A stretch of 64,000 nt of DNA from Anaspis maculata (lineage: Eukaryota > Arthropoda > Insecta > Coleoptera > Scraptiidae). Position 1 is the first letter of the stretch, and every line of letters begins with the position of its first letter. The stretch is from NCBI GenBank assembly GCA_949128115.1, contig OX421961.1, positions 126,421,050 to 126,485,049 of the forward strand, in the 5' to 3' direction. The position numbers were made by a program, and so were the translations under genes. Positions 33,129 to 45,127 of the stretch are shown here, piece after piece. The notes beneath the pieces were generated by a model, which made no database searches, had not been told where the DNA came from, and saw only the letters and a list, made by a program, of their open reading frames with translations.

Positions 33129-34854
33129 AATCGTTGTTCTGGAGATATTTTGGTCCTTTAATAAGGTAACTATTTCACATTTAGGTAGCCGTCCAACTAG
33201 CTTATAGATGATTAGATGCTCTTCCGCATTTCAAGCTTCTAAGACATTTTCCAGAACTTTTTTGCAAAACTTGAACTGTCAATTGAAAACACAATATCCA
33301 GAGATTGTTTGTGCCAAAATCCTCCTAGGTGCCAAACGGCGAATTGATACTTCATTGTTTAGTCATGGCTCCTTGGCTCCGAAATTTTTCCGAAAACTTT
33401 TGTTACATACGTTATTCAAGTGCGACGATTGATGTGACTTTAATCGTGTGCGTTGAACATCTGTCTATCAATAATCATGAAAAGTGTAAAAATGAAACAA
33501 AGTTGATTATCAGGAATAATGGTTGAGCTCCTATAGATAACAAACAATTAAAGTAAGGACTGTGATTCCAGAAGCACCCTCATCTGCATACTTACCGCGC
33601 GCACCCTCGGGCATCCACCAACAGAAAAACTTTTCCGATTATCAAATTATAATGAAAGATAAATTTATCCAGAGCAGATTTCCATCTTCGCCGGTCAGCT
33701 TTTGTGTTACTTTATTGTTCGGTTTGTTCAGTAAAGCGTCGACTTTTTGCTAAATCAATTTCGAAACAATATTCCCTGGAATATTTCCCAAGCTTTTTCA
33801 CAACGAATTGTTTCTATGCTATACCAACACGTTTATAATTGGCTTGCTTTTTGCCTGACTCCGGGGAACAAATGGTTTGTTTTTTCGCTGTCAATTAGTT
33901 TTACAACAGTTTTTTTTTCAAGCGTACCTATACCAAACGCTAAGTGAACAAGTACGTATACGTCCGTTACATAGCTATTTCCAAATAAATAACGAAAGCC
34001 AAAGAGAAGTCCGTTAATTATTTTCGTCGTGTGATTTTTTGAAGGCAACGCGTGAAAACAGGAGCGTAGCGTTCTGTATCAAAAAACTAAAAACTTGCGT
34101 TGCAATGTGAAAATAAACGTAATTTTGTTCAAGTGTTGTTTTAAACACAAGCGTTAAAATTCTTCAAAAAAGGAAAAGTGGAGCAGTTTTACGGTTCATT
34201 AAAACTGATTGCCGCCGTTAAGACTGGAATAGCTTATAAAATAATTATTGTTATTACCTAATTAAACGGTTGTATTAACAAACATTTGAATAGTTATCAG
34301 GGTCCCACAATAAAAAAATTAAAAGTATTCGGGGAGGAATGAGTTCATTTTCTCCACTACTAGCCTATACACTATACAGACATCATTATCGACAGATCTT
34401 TGCCCCAGAAAGGAGTTTTTCTTTACCAAGGTCATTAATTTTTCATTACTGACCTAGGTTAATGTTGGAAATTTGAAGCTAGCTGAGAATTCAGAATCCC
34501 ACACGAACTCGACTAAACGGCGCTTTTAGTAAATTTAATCCTCAAAAATTTCTACAACATACCTCCAAAACGAAGGGTCTGGATCGTTCACGGGAAAGTC
34601 TCAGGATTGCTTGCATGGGATACTACGGGAGGGTTTGCCAAAAACAAACCTAACCCAGCCGTTCTTGCATTCGTGGCTGGGGTTTGTTTGCTTGCTTGAA
34701 ATTTTGTACAGATGTTGGCTATCTATGCCTATTTTAACAAAATGTAGGTTATAATCCAAATTGGAAAGAAATTCAAGGAAAATTTATTTTTCTCAAAATT
34801 TTTGGGGAATTTTGAAAACATTGATTGGTTTTTAATGGTACTCCGGTGGGGGGG
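33129..34854. other. No supported gene
   Basis: No gene, RNA or repeat recognised. Open frames are under 75 codons and unremarkable. Confidence 0.35.
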
Positions 34855-35270
34855 GCACAATCTCTGAAAACACAATTTCATAGCGACAAAATCTCTGAAA
34901 ACACAATCTCTAAACGATAAAATCTCTGAACGACACAGTCTCTGAAAACTAGATCTCTGACGACAAAATCTCTGAAAATCAAATCTCTGACGACAGAATC
35001 TCTGAAAACATAATCTCTAAACGACACAATCTCTGACAACCAAATCTCTGACGAGAAAATCTCTAAACGACACAATCTCTGAAAACTAAATCTCTGACGA
35101 CAGAATCTCTGAAAACATATTCTCTGAACGACATAATCTCTGGACGACACAATCTCTAAAAACAAAATGTCTAATGACAGAATATCTGGAAAAAATCTCT
35201 GAAAGTCATAATTTTTGAAAACTAAAAATCTGAAAATAAAATTTCTGATGACAAAATTTTTGAGATTATT
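34855..35270. repeat. Minisatellite of ~17-bp units (AATCTCTGAAAACACA type)
   Basis: About 24 degenerate copies of AATCTCTGA(A)AACACA or AATCTCTGACGACAAA run from 34855 to 35270, decaying toward the right. On the minus strand one frame (34878-35333) stays open because of the repeat, giving a peptide of RDFVVRDLVF-like repeats. I regard this frame as a by-product of the repeat. It directly abuts the palindrome at 35291. Confidence 0.82.
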
Positions 35271-35290
35271 ATAATCTGAATTGCATAATA

Positions 35291-36813
35291 GGCCAGGCGG
35301 AAGGTCATTCTGGATAGAAAAAATTCCGACCAAAGCTTTTATGGTGTCAAACTCTTCGTAAGGTCAGTAGGTATCTACCACTGAGTTTCCGCCCAAAAAC
35401 GAGTTGTGCTGATTCCTCCACATCTTTTCAAAAATAAAGGATGTCTTGAAGGTGCAAAAAGACCTGTTAAACTCCCGTACTTTTTCATTTTATTTGCCTC
35501 AATGCAAACGTACGATTCTAACGCAAATATTGGAAGCATTTTCATCATCTCTGTGCCAGTCTTACTGTTGAAAAAAAAAAGATTTCTTTGTGCGGATCAG
35601 ATAAATCACATTTAATTGTTTTTCCACACAAGAAAACGATGGAGCAACATGTATTTTGGATGTTTTCTAATGACTTGTACTTACTGAACCCATTCATGGC
35701 GTTAAAGTTTCAATTACAGCATTTTTGGAGATGTTGCCCGCGAAGAAGTGAATAATTTTTACCCGCCTGTTCAGCAGCAGTTTTTTCAATTTTACCAAAC
35801 ACCGTTCTCGAAAATTTCATAGGGAATGACAAGCTGAAACTGTTTTCTGATGATATTATATCTGGCTCAACCGCGGCATGCTTTTTGAAAGTGTAGGAAA
35901 CTGATTCCTTTTTGAGCGGTTCTATTTTACCCGTGCTAGGCCGTGCCTACTTGACATAGACCGGACTGATTACACAAGCTTGGAAATGTACTCTTTTCCA
36001 GCTTTAAAACCCGACCATTAATGATAAAATAATATATAATTTCTTCGTAAATCAATGTACAAAGTCTTAATAATAATGGTAGCGTTTTAGAGCTGGAAAA
36101 GAGTACATTTACAACCTCGTGTAATCAGTCCGGTCTATGTCAAGTAGGCACGGCCGCACGCGGGTGAAACAGGACCTCTTGAAAAGAAATCAGTTTTTTA
36201 GATTTTTAGAAGTACGTGCCGCGGTTAAGCCAGGCACGATATCGTTAGAGAAGAGTTTGAGCTTTCCATTCCTAATGAAATTTTTGCAAACGGTGTTTGG
36301 TAAAATTAGAAAAATTGCTGCTGAACAGGCGGGTAAAAATTATTCACTTTTTTGCTGGCAACATCTTCAAAAATGCTGTTATTGAAATTGTACTGCCATA
36401 AATGGGTTCAATGGATACGAGTTATTAGAAAACATACAAAATACATGTTGCTCCATCGTTTTTTTGTGTGGAAAAACGATTAAATGTAATTCATCTGACC
36501 CTTACAAAGAAATCTTTTTTTTCAACAGTAAGACTGGCACAGAGATGATGACAGATGCTTCCAATGTTTGCGTAAGAGTTGTAGGTTTGCATTTAGGCAA
36601 ATATAGCGAAAAAGTACGAAGGTTTAACAGGTCTTTTTGCTCTTTTGAGGCATCCTTTACCTTCGCGCAGATGTAGAGGATTCAGCACAAATCGTTTTTG
36701 GGCGGAAACTCAGTGGTAGATGACCATTGACCTTACGAAGAGTTTGACACCATAAAAGCTTTGGTCGGAGTTTTTTCCAGATTGTAGTGATTTTACCGAC
36801 ATACCGCCTGGCC
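35291..36813. mobile_element. 1.5-kb palindromic TA-target element (GGCCAGGCGG termini)
   Basis: Termini GGCCAGGCGG (35291) and CCGCCTGGCC (36813) are flanked by TA. Arms of about 700 bp pair with high fidelity: GACCAAAGCTTTTATGGTGT near 35330 against ACACCATAAAAGCTTTGGTC near 36750, and CTACTTGACATAGACCGGAC near 35947 against GTCCGGTCTATGTCAAGTAG near 36128. The loop is about 36000-36090 and AT-rich. Open frames in the arms occur in mirrored pairs and are not genes. Confidence 0.8.
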
Positions 36814-37082
36814 TATAGTCGCAAAGCCCCAATCCAAAACTTGTAGCCCAAATTCGGCTCCGAGTTGCGCTTCTGGCAATTTGTTTGGTTCAAAAAAATT
36901 TTCTTCGCTGGATTTTCATCCGTATCGCACTCATCGTTTGTATTTTTGGGAAAAGAATTGCTATTTTTCCTGGAATATCTTCAATACATCCTTCTCGATT
37001 TCTTCCAGTAACTGTGCTATGGTAAGGGGTCTTTTCCAATAAGTGAAATAAAAACGACATCATTGTAGTTGATAGTAGTGGA

Positions 37083-37440
37083 TAGACCTACCGTCCTTTA
37101 TAAAGGACACCGGTTTTTTTCACGGGACGGTTTGAAAAAAAATTAAAGTTTTGGTAGCAGGCAAGTTACTTGATCTTTAAAGTACCCAAATATATGAAAA
37201 AAACAATCATAAACTGTTATTAACAACAAAATATACCTACCTCTGGTTATTCATTGTAAAAGCCAACAACAAACAAAAGGGCACCATACAAGCAAATTCA
37301 GTAATTATAACGAACTAGTGATATGGATGGGCTCTCAATACTTGAAGTTTGGTATGTAGTGACTTTATCTGTTTATACTAGTAATAGCAGTTGATTATTG
37401 TGGAAAAAACTTTTACCGTCCTTTATAAAGGACGGTCGGG
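37083..37440. mobile_element. Short inverted-repeat element with CCGTCCTTTATAAAGGAC ends
   Basis: Each end carries the self-complementary word CCGTCCTTTATAAAGGAC (about 37090 and 37418). About 330 bp of AT-rich non-coding DNA lies between. It is either a small TIR element or two copies of a short palindrome. Confidence 0.5.
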
Positions 37441-37744
37441 CTATATGAGTTAATGCCCAGCTTTAGTATATATATATTCGGAATAGGTACTAATGTTACG
37501 AATGTTTGGTTTCCCATACGTTGAGCCTATCTAGTTTGAAATTTCAATACGCAAAAAGTCCTTGTTTTGAAGTTTGGCCACTTTGAAAAAAATCATAAAA
37601 TTCCTCGTCAAGGCTGCAGACTGTGCTGTTCCGTACCAGATTTGGAAGAATTGCGTTGAATTAGTTAGTTTTGTAGTGTCTCCTTTAATTTGTGTTTCCA
37701 GAGAAAAAAAATTCAATGTATATATTATCACAGAGAAATAGGTA

Positions 37745-37915
37745 CGGATATTTCACCGGCAACCAACTAACCGACCGGACATTGTACCGAGTCCGACACC
37801 CAACTCACCGAATCGCTGATCACCGAGCACCGACAGATCAACTCACCGACTCGTAGATTCACCATTCACTGACTCGATATTTCACCGACACGCCAATTCA
37901 CCAAAAACACTCACT
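37745..37915. repeat. Degenerate CACCGA-rich simple repeat
   Basis: A run of words such as CACCGGCA, CTCACCGA, ATCACCGAGCACCGA and TTCACCGACACG at irregular 12-16-bp spacing. Low complexity, non-coding. Confidence 0.65.
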
Positions 37916-37924
37916 CGAGTATTC

Positions 37925-38270
37925 TCATTTTTTTGGAATAAGGATCTGATTTCTGACTCATCCATCCTCTTTCTTTCTAGACCCACAAAATAAAGAGTTC
38001 ATCTTTGACTCAAATATTAACCTTCTTTCAAACCCATCTGATAAGGAGTTCATTTTTGCCTAGAGTATCATCCTTCTTTCAAGATCCACCAAATAAAGAA
38101 TTGATTTTTGACCCAAGAACCATTATTCTTTTTAAAACAGCTATAGATAAAAAGTCTATTTTTGACTCAAGCGTCCTCCTTCTCATTAGATCCACCAGAT
38201 AACGAGTCTGAATTCGACTTAAATATCATCCTTCTTGTCAGGCCCACCAGATGAGGCGTTGATTTTAATT
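37925..38270. repeat. Tandem array of ~55-bp units
   Basis: About six copies of a unit resembling CCACCAGATAAAGAGTTCAT, then TTTTGACTCAAG and TATCATCCTTCTTTC, spaced about 54-57 bp (near 37980, 38032, 38084, 38138, 38191 and 38243). Non-coding. Confidence 0.75.
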
Positions 38271-38465
38271 TCAAGTATTCCCTTTCATGAACGGCGACTC
38301 GGGTCAATTGTACTGTCGGTCGGTAGAATCCATCACAGAACCTCACGGCAATTGTGGTATTTCGCTGCACTCTGTTTATCTCAGCTCGCTTCGAAGGTCA
38401 CAATTATTGCGCTAAAGCTCGATCGATGTGAAAAGAACTACCCATTATCGATTCGACAAAACTCG

Positions 38466-38720
38466 AAAGGCGGTTACCTCCGGTCCCACCACCAATCATT
38501 GAATCGTCGACAACTTGGGACTTGGGGCACGAAAAAGCTGTGTACATGGACCTTGTCAGGTACGCCCAAAGGGCGGTTACGCCCAGTCCAACCACCGATC
38601 CTTGAATCGACAACAACTTGGGAAAAGAAAAAGCTCCGTACATGGACCTCGTCAGGTACGCCCGAAGGGCGGTTACTTTCGGTCTCACCGCCGATCTTGA
38701 AACTTCGAAAAAACTTGGGA
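38466..38720. repeat. Tandem array of ~110-bp units, 2.3 copies
   Basis: GGCGGTTACCTCCGGTCCCA (38470), GGCGGTTACGCCCAGTCCAA (38572) and GGCGGTTACTTTCGGTCTCA (38669) begin three units. Each is followed by ACCGATCCTTGAATCG-like and TGTACATGGACCTTGTCAGG-like words. Overlapping open frames in both strands are repeat artefacts. Confidence 0.78.
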
Positions 38721-40421
38721 CCTAATCGGTGAAGACACGGAAAAACTTGTATCTCGGGAACGTACGTTCGAATCCAGATTGTTTGGTGTCATAAAATTTC
38801 CCAAAGTTTTGCATCTTATCGGGTATAATACCACGAGTGCAATGAAAATTACCGATAAATCTTATCGAACATTTCTGTTAAATTTCCAAAATTCCGACAG
38901 CTTTTTTCCCTCAAACGGAAAAAGTTGTTCTAGTTTGACTGGCCCACATCGGAATGGGCCTCAACACGAACTTTACAACTGCTGTTGCAACAGGCTGGTC
39001 CAGTCTTCTTTTCTCATTTTACCTACTCTTATTTCCGAATTTCAACGATGCATGCGAACATGAGGAGTGAAACCAAGCTTTGATCGGGAAGCTCTTTTCT
39101 CTTGTGCATTATTTACACTAGCGTCTCATTGCACAGCGCGTTCTGAAATTGGAGCCTTTACTGCCACAAAATAGCCCAGCATCACGTTCCACACTTCTTA
39201 AACAGATCTGCGTACCTAAAGAACTGGAGACAGTTTCATTCGGGACCATAAATATAGACGAAGCCAGAGAAGATGAAGCTCGTGCTCCTCGATACGCGTT
39301 TCATTTTTTAATACCTCATGGCCGTAAAAACGTTAACGTGGGGAATTACGAGCGTGGTCGCCCCGGATGTAATCTTGAAACCCCACACGTTTTAAAATTC
39401 AATTATTGCGTTTCGATGTGAAACAGCTCTTTTGCCCACGTTTTTGCCTTTGCAACGAAGTATGTGTCTGTTACTGTTGCTTTGAAAAAAAAACCTCTTT
39501 AGGTACCTACCTGCATAATATACGAAACGTTTGTTTATCTATCCACCTCTCGCCCCATAGCCACAGGCCATTTATCGTTCGTTATACACTCGGCGATGTA
39601 GGTACCACCTATAATAAATTCGCCATTGAAGTTTATTCTGCTTGTTTAACACAAAACGTAAACGTGAACCAGCCTTGTTCCATCAAGCTTCATCTGGTGC
39701 GGAATTGATTGCTTTGTTGATAGCACTAAAGTAACAAAACAACATCAACAACAACGCGCGCTCACATAATCTTCGGATATAGTTTAACAAGGAAAATGCC
39801 TTTATGAAAATTCCCAGATATTTTATTAGATGTTTTTGTTCTGTGTATAATCGGAAGGGATGCATCCAGCCTCTGGCAGTTTGGAATTTGGAACACGTAC
39901 AGTTTCACCCGAAATCGCGCGGGGTTTAAAAACTGACGGTGCATGACCAGCACAGATAAGTTAGTGCTCTTTAGCGTATAATTTTGGACAAGAACATCGT
40001 ATCTCACTGTATTCACTTGCAGGCTTGCAGCGAGTCCTGAATAGCAGTTTCTTGATAGTGGCAGGTTTATACGCTGACTGGACAAAAGTATTACGATCCA
40101 ATTTTCAAATTGTAATTGGGTTCAAATCCCAGTGTCGGAATGTATCGTTTTCTTCTGGAAACGTCAGGAATCAAAGATCGGTAGTTGTACTTACTTTGGT
40201 TTATTGAATCGAAGTTCTTATTATAAATTATAATTCTCCCACCCCGGTGAGAAAACAGAGCCGCGTAGTCTCCAGTATCCACTATCAGTGCAAAGAAATC
40301 AGCTTCACCTTGCAAACGGACAAGAGACTAAAAGACGAACTAAGACGACGTACACCCCTACCAGGATAATTATCTTATCCTTCACTTCCAAGGGGAAGAA
40401 CATGAGAAAAAAATCGAGAAG
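38721..40421. other. No supported gene
   Basis: Nothing recognised. A T-arm-like TGGGTTCAAATCCCA near 40119 lacks a cloverleaf around it. Confidence 0.35.
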
Positions 40422-41182
40422 GTGATGTACCCCAATAAAAAGTACTTTTCACCCCAATCCTTGAAATGGACAATGACAGGATCACAAAATCAACCGCACC
40501 ACGCAACAGGAGTGCGCAAGTTTCCAGCAAGGGTACATGCAAGAGCAGTAGATCCGTCCCTCCCACAAGACTGGCAAATACAAAAGCAAATAGGGAAACT
40601 AGCCAAACAACGGTACATGATCAGGAAATGGAACCGATTAACCTGGCACTTTTCAAGAATCAAGATCGAGAACAAAACAAACATCAACATCATGGCAAAC
40701 ACACCGAACACGTTCAGGAAAACACGAACCGTATTTCAACAGCTACACCTGAGAATTAACTCAAAAAGAGAAAAGAAGAACAGAAGAAAGGCCAGAAAGA
40801 AAGAGAGGAGGAATTGCGCAGGACATCCACATGAGCAATAATAATTTAAGAGACCGCCCAGATGACAAAGAAGAAGGGAAAGCAATCAGAGGAAAATCAA
40901 AATGCCACAGAATTTCCAGAGAATCAACGAACGAGTTCAAAGAATACACAAAAAGATATATGGCCGGATGTCTCCACAGTACAGACAAAAATGACGCTAC
41001 AAGACAGCGACGCAAACGACAACAACAAAAACACGGAAGGACTATCGTTTAGGAAGATGAGCACCGCACTGACCAACATCACCAGCACCACACCAATAAC
41101 CTCGAACATGCAGGCGAAGCGAAGCGGAAAGGATCGAGAAGAGGATGTTTCGAAGGATGTTTATACTTACAATGGAACATAA
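40422..41182 (+). pseudogene. Polar, lysine/asparagine-rich open frames; origin unknown
   Basis: Overlapping plus-strand frames at 40422-40841, 40466-40759 and 40862-41182 are unusually long and free of stops for this AT-rich window. They encode very polar, charged peptides (for example QIQKQIGKLAKQRY, and a KKKGKQSEENQ segment). The DNA is purine- and A-rich throughout 40400-41700, which by itself suppresses stops. A decayed nucleic-acid-binding ORF1 of a non-LTR element, spread over two frames, is possible. I see no RT, zinc knuckle or RRM motif. It may equally be compositional artefact. Confidence 0.22.
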
Positions 41183-41961
41183 CACGACACGACGATAACG
41201 ATCACGACCAACACACCGATAACGACAGCGGGACCGGCAAAAAACCGAAAAGCAGCTGCAATCTCGGACATAAACCACATAACAGTAAAAAATAACTCGG
41301 ATGGTTCGTGAACCAGATGGAAGAAAATAAAAGCAAGAAAAAAGAAATTACGCGAACGGCACCTCCACCATTGAGGCTCCGAATCTGGAAGATATCAACG
41401 ATGGAGAAGGAGAGCATCGCCAACCACCAACACATGAAAGTGACAACAAACCACGAAGAAGCCGGGAACAGGGAACAAAATAACCTCGAGAATAACAAAG
41501 GGAAGCAGAAGTGGCGACCATTTTGACGGTCGCAGGACATCAGGTAGACAAATTTAAAACGAAACAATCGTGAGAAACCTGAAACCACGACAAGAAAGAG
41601 GAATAAATCGTAGAGGACAAAAAGAAGGAAAAACACGCAAAGAAAAACACAAAAGGAGCCAACTCTGAAAGTCTGAAAAGTTCACGTACAAACGCACACG
41701 TGCCAAAACACTTCGAGCAAACTCAAAGACAGTACAGGGCGATCACGCAAAAATCCTCTCCGTACTGGTCGAAGTTTCTTCCTTGATATAATGTTGAAAG
41801 AAAAAAATACTTCTTGAACTTTTTTTTTCCGTAGATTTTAAAATTGAAAACTGATACTTCACAACCTACAATATACAAGGTATCGCAAAAACCTTTTGTT
41901 GATGCGACACTCTGTATATTTGAATTGCAATCGATGTTTTTTAATCTGAATACAGAGGTAT
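41183..41961. other. A-rich non-coding stretch
   Basis: The purine-rich composition continues to about 41700, with many ACAACA and GAAGAA words. No gene is supported. An imperfect TATACAAGG / CTCTGTATATT pair near 41872-41920 may be remnants of a CAGGGTG-type element. Confidence 0.3.
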
Positions 41962-41962
41962 A

Positions 41963-42117
41963 CAGGGTGAAGAGAAAATGTATCACGTTGTGGAGAACCC
42001 TTCAGAGAATTCCGAAAAAGTGATTGAAAAACATTTTCGACTCCCATTTTTTCAAGCCCTCAAGAGTCAAAAAGTGGTCCTTCGAATAATTATTTTCTCA
42101 GGTTCTGGCTCACCCTG
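41963..42117. mobile_element. 155-bp TA-target MITE (CAGGGTGA ends)
   Basis: CAGGGTGA at 41963 and TCACCCTG ending at 42117 are inverted 8-bp termini flanked by TA on both sides. The interior is non-coding. The same CAGGGTG start is shared by the element at 11860. Confidence 0.55.
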
Positions 42118-43789
42118 TAAGAGAAAAAATTTAATACGCATACAGTGGTATCTATGTACTTCTTTCTTGTAATTCTGCCGTCAACAGTGAACTGAAGTGA
42201 TTCAAAGTAACAAAGCTAGAAGGGTTCAAAGGACCCCTTGCCCCTTGATAAACCCAAAAATGAAAGTCGGAGACTTTTTCATCGTTTCTTTGGAATTTTT
42301 GGAAGGGTGCCTTATAACGTACTGGAGAGCTTTTTCGTCATTTCCTGTAAACACCTGTATACACCACATTGTATTTTCGAAGGCAAATTGTCAAAAAAGT
42401 CACTTAATTTTCGAATCTTGATAAGTTTGATGCCACTGTTACTGAGTGGATTTAATTGAAACCTGACAGTCAGGTTTGCAGTGTCTGCAAACTAGCCTGG
42501 TCTGAATCAGGGCAAATTTCATTGAACCGTTCATGAGTTATTATTATTCAAAAAACGGAAAAAATCAACTTCGACACCATGTATCTTTCTTGGGAAGCAA
42601 GTCAGGGGCATAACGTTATTGTCATACATTTCCCGAATCAGAACGATGAGGAGAGCATCACTGTTGAACCTGAACCACCCTGTATAGGAAAACTGAAGAG
42701 AGCGTTTACGCTTCCTTTCAAATAAAACCAGTCGCTTTCAGCAATATTATTTGTGAATCCGCCGTGTGTGCTAAAGCCCTTGAGGTTTTGCGGTTTTTTT
42801 CATGCCGACAAATCCTCGGTGATGAGCACATTGATGTGATGAGCGTATGTCAGTATTTATTTTGAGCTCGCTTCGTCTGAAATGCTTCATCTCAACAAGT
42901 GCTTTTGTGAAAATATAAATAAAGTACTATTGTACCGAACGGGAAGTAGTGGCAGCAGGGGAGTGGACCTTCCAAGGAATTTGTTCTCATCTAATCAAAA
43001 ATTATTTGCGGCAAACATTGAACAGGTATGAAAGAAACAAATAAATGTGGTAAGATAACTGACAGCAGTTTTTTGTGCAGGGTGAGTCAGGGATTTCACT
43101 TTGTATCTTCAGAAATGTCTCCAGACCATTCGCTTGGGCCCTCAACTGAAATAAAGAGCAGAATGCACACAGCTATACACCAAGGAATCTTTTTCAAAAA
43201 TGATGATTTTTTTACTTAATTGCTTACACATACCCATACCCATAGTGAGTCCCTGGTGAAATTTCAACTCTCTACCATGGCAGGAAGGGGGTGCTCATCA
43301 ACACCCTAATTTTGAAAATTCTAGATCTATTCGTGAAAGTCTGCAGCATCTAGATTCACCAAAAACACGAAAACATATGTCAGTAATATCTTATAAGGCA
43401 CAATTTGAGAATTATACGAAAGAGAAATCGAATGAGGGTGGAACATTGATCGTTCAAGTAACAGTGACACCTACCAAAAAAGCAGGAATGATCCGTGGTA
43501 TGACTTATTGATGTTGAAGCAGGATGTCACAAAGTAAGGCCCAGTTTTTCCTCCTCTGGGTAACTTGAGCAGAAGATCAATGTCATATCAACATTGCTGT
43601 AACATTGGTATCTTTGGCATTCAACCTCAAGTTAACCTCTGGATGAAGTTATTCTGGGATGGAAGTACGGAGTCAAAAAATAATTTTGCAATCCTAAGAA
43701 CTTCGGAAGCCTCAAGAGACTTCATCTCTGGAAGAACATCAATATGTTACTGATTATGAATATCAGTGACTACTTCCTATAGCTGTATT
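42118..43789. other. No supported gene
   Basis: No gene recognised. CACCCTGTATAGG near 42677 and CAGGGTGAGTCAGG near 43079 resemble opposite ends of a CAGGGTG-type element about 400 bp apart, but they face outward, so no element is called. Confidence 0.3.
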
Positions 43790-43929
43790 ACACTATACAC
43801 TACACAATTTCTTGTACAATTTCTTGAACCATCTGCCAAAATAGTGTCAAAAAACCTGAAACTATCAATGGAGCTATTCGTTCAGTGTATGAATAGTTTA
43901 ATTTCGCGTTGGTCTGTAATAATACAGCT
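43790..43929. mobile_element. MITE, ACACTACACAATTTCTTG family, copy 2 (right half diverged)
   Basis: TAGCTGTATTACACTATACA and CTACACAATTTCTTGTACAA begin the copy, and AATAATACAGCT closes it near 43929. The right half has lost most of its arm. ATCTGCCAAAATAGTGTCAA in the middle matches copies 1 and 3 in inverted orientation. Confidence 0.65.
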
Positions 43930-44194
43930 TGGTCAATTCATTCAAATAATATTGAACTTTATAACTTGCATTGTCTTCCGCCATTGGACACCGTAAACGC
44001 TTGTCGAAGCGTCTTGTTCAATGGTTGAATAGTTTCGTTCAGTGTTTGTTCATGACTTCTGTCGCAAGTGCAATTAAGGTAAAGCCATTTTTGGTGTACG
44101 TATCCTGTCCACACCTCACTTTTGAAAAGTGTTTCTAATATGGCACCGGCACCACTTACAAGTATGAATGGTGATTTTCCTGCCTCCAAAACTC

Positions 44195-44345
44195 AGGGCT
44201 AGATTTCAAGTCGGAGATCCGCCCGCGCAAATTTAGCGTGAGTCCGGTCATATGGCAACGTAACACAATCCGACGCGATGATTGGCTTATACTGATGCTG
44301 TAGATGAGTGGCGTAAGTTGCACTGCCAACTTGAAATTTAGCCCT
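44195..44345. mobile_element. 151-bp MITE (AGGGCTAGATTTCAAGT ends)
   Basis: AGGGCTAGATTTCAAGTCGG (44195) pairs with CCAACTTGAAATTTAGCCCT (ending 44345), with two mismatches over about 20 bp. The interior is GC-richer than its surroundings. Target duplication is not clear. Confidence 0.65.
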
Positions 44346-45124
44346 TAGATTGTAGTGAAAATACCTCATTTCAAGAAAGGGATTTTTGTTCATCAATTTC
44401 AAAATTATCTTGGCTACTAAATTTTTATTCTGCGTTCCCAGATTTGCTATTATACTGGAATAGATTTGTTTATTGTTAATCAACCAGTAAGTGCCGAGGA
44501 CTCTTCCACTTCTAAACTTTTCTCAATTTCTAACCGACTCCCTGAAGTGCTCTACATTAATGTAGTTTTTTTTTCCAAGACAAGTAAGTGTCATTTCAAG
44601 AGATGCAATAATTTTGAGCTAGTTCATGCAATGCAAATGCAATACCCTATTTGAATGGGCCTTCACGTTAAGCTCAGTGGGAATTAAAATGAACATTTAT
44701 CTCTTTTCGATCTAAATACAAAACCAGAGTATTATTAGATATAATTGTTATTATTATACAACTATTCCAAAGCCACAATTTTGTTAAAACACTGGTTATA
44801 TATTTTGTTGAGGGAAAGGTCACATGTTATGATTAACGTCAGCCAATATTGTGCGAAAGAGATACGATAATTACATGCATCTATGTCAGGGACTTTAGTG
44901 TGTAATTAATACACCAGACGGTGTTTTCACTTTTTCTCAAGCCGTAAACTATTCAACCAGTGAAAAAGAAGCGCAATCGTTTTTGGTGTTCAATGAAAGA
45001 AAGAGATGCAAGTTAAAATAACTCGAAGACATAATAATTGAGTGTGCTTGCTTACACCATGAACCATGAACAAATCTGGACGTACTCGTAAGTATTAAAA
45101 CTATTAAAAGAGAACCTTCAGCAA
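44346..45124. other. No recognisable feature
   Basis: Nothing recognised. Confidence 0.35.
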
Positions 45125-45127
45125 TAA

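Noticed and set aside
34855..35270. CRISPR-like regular repeat
   Set aside because: The units are contiguous and degenerate with no unique spacers; it is a minisatellite in a eukaryotic genome.
40080..40150. T-arm-like TGGGTTCAAATCCCA suggesting a tRNA
   Set aside because: No D arm, anticodon arm or acceptor stem can be placed around it.
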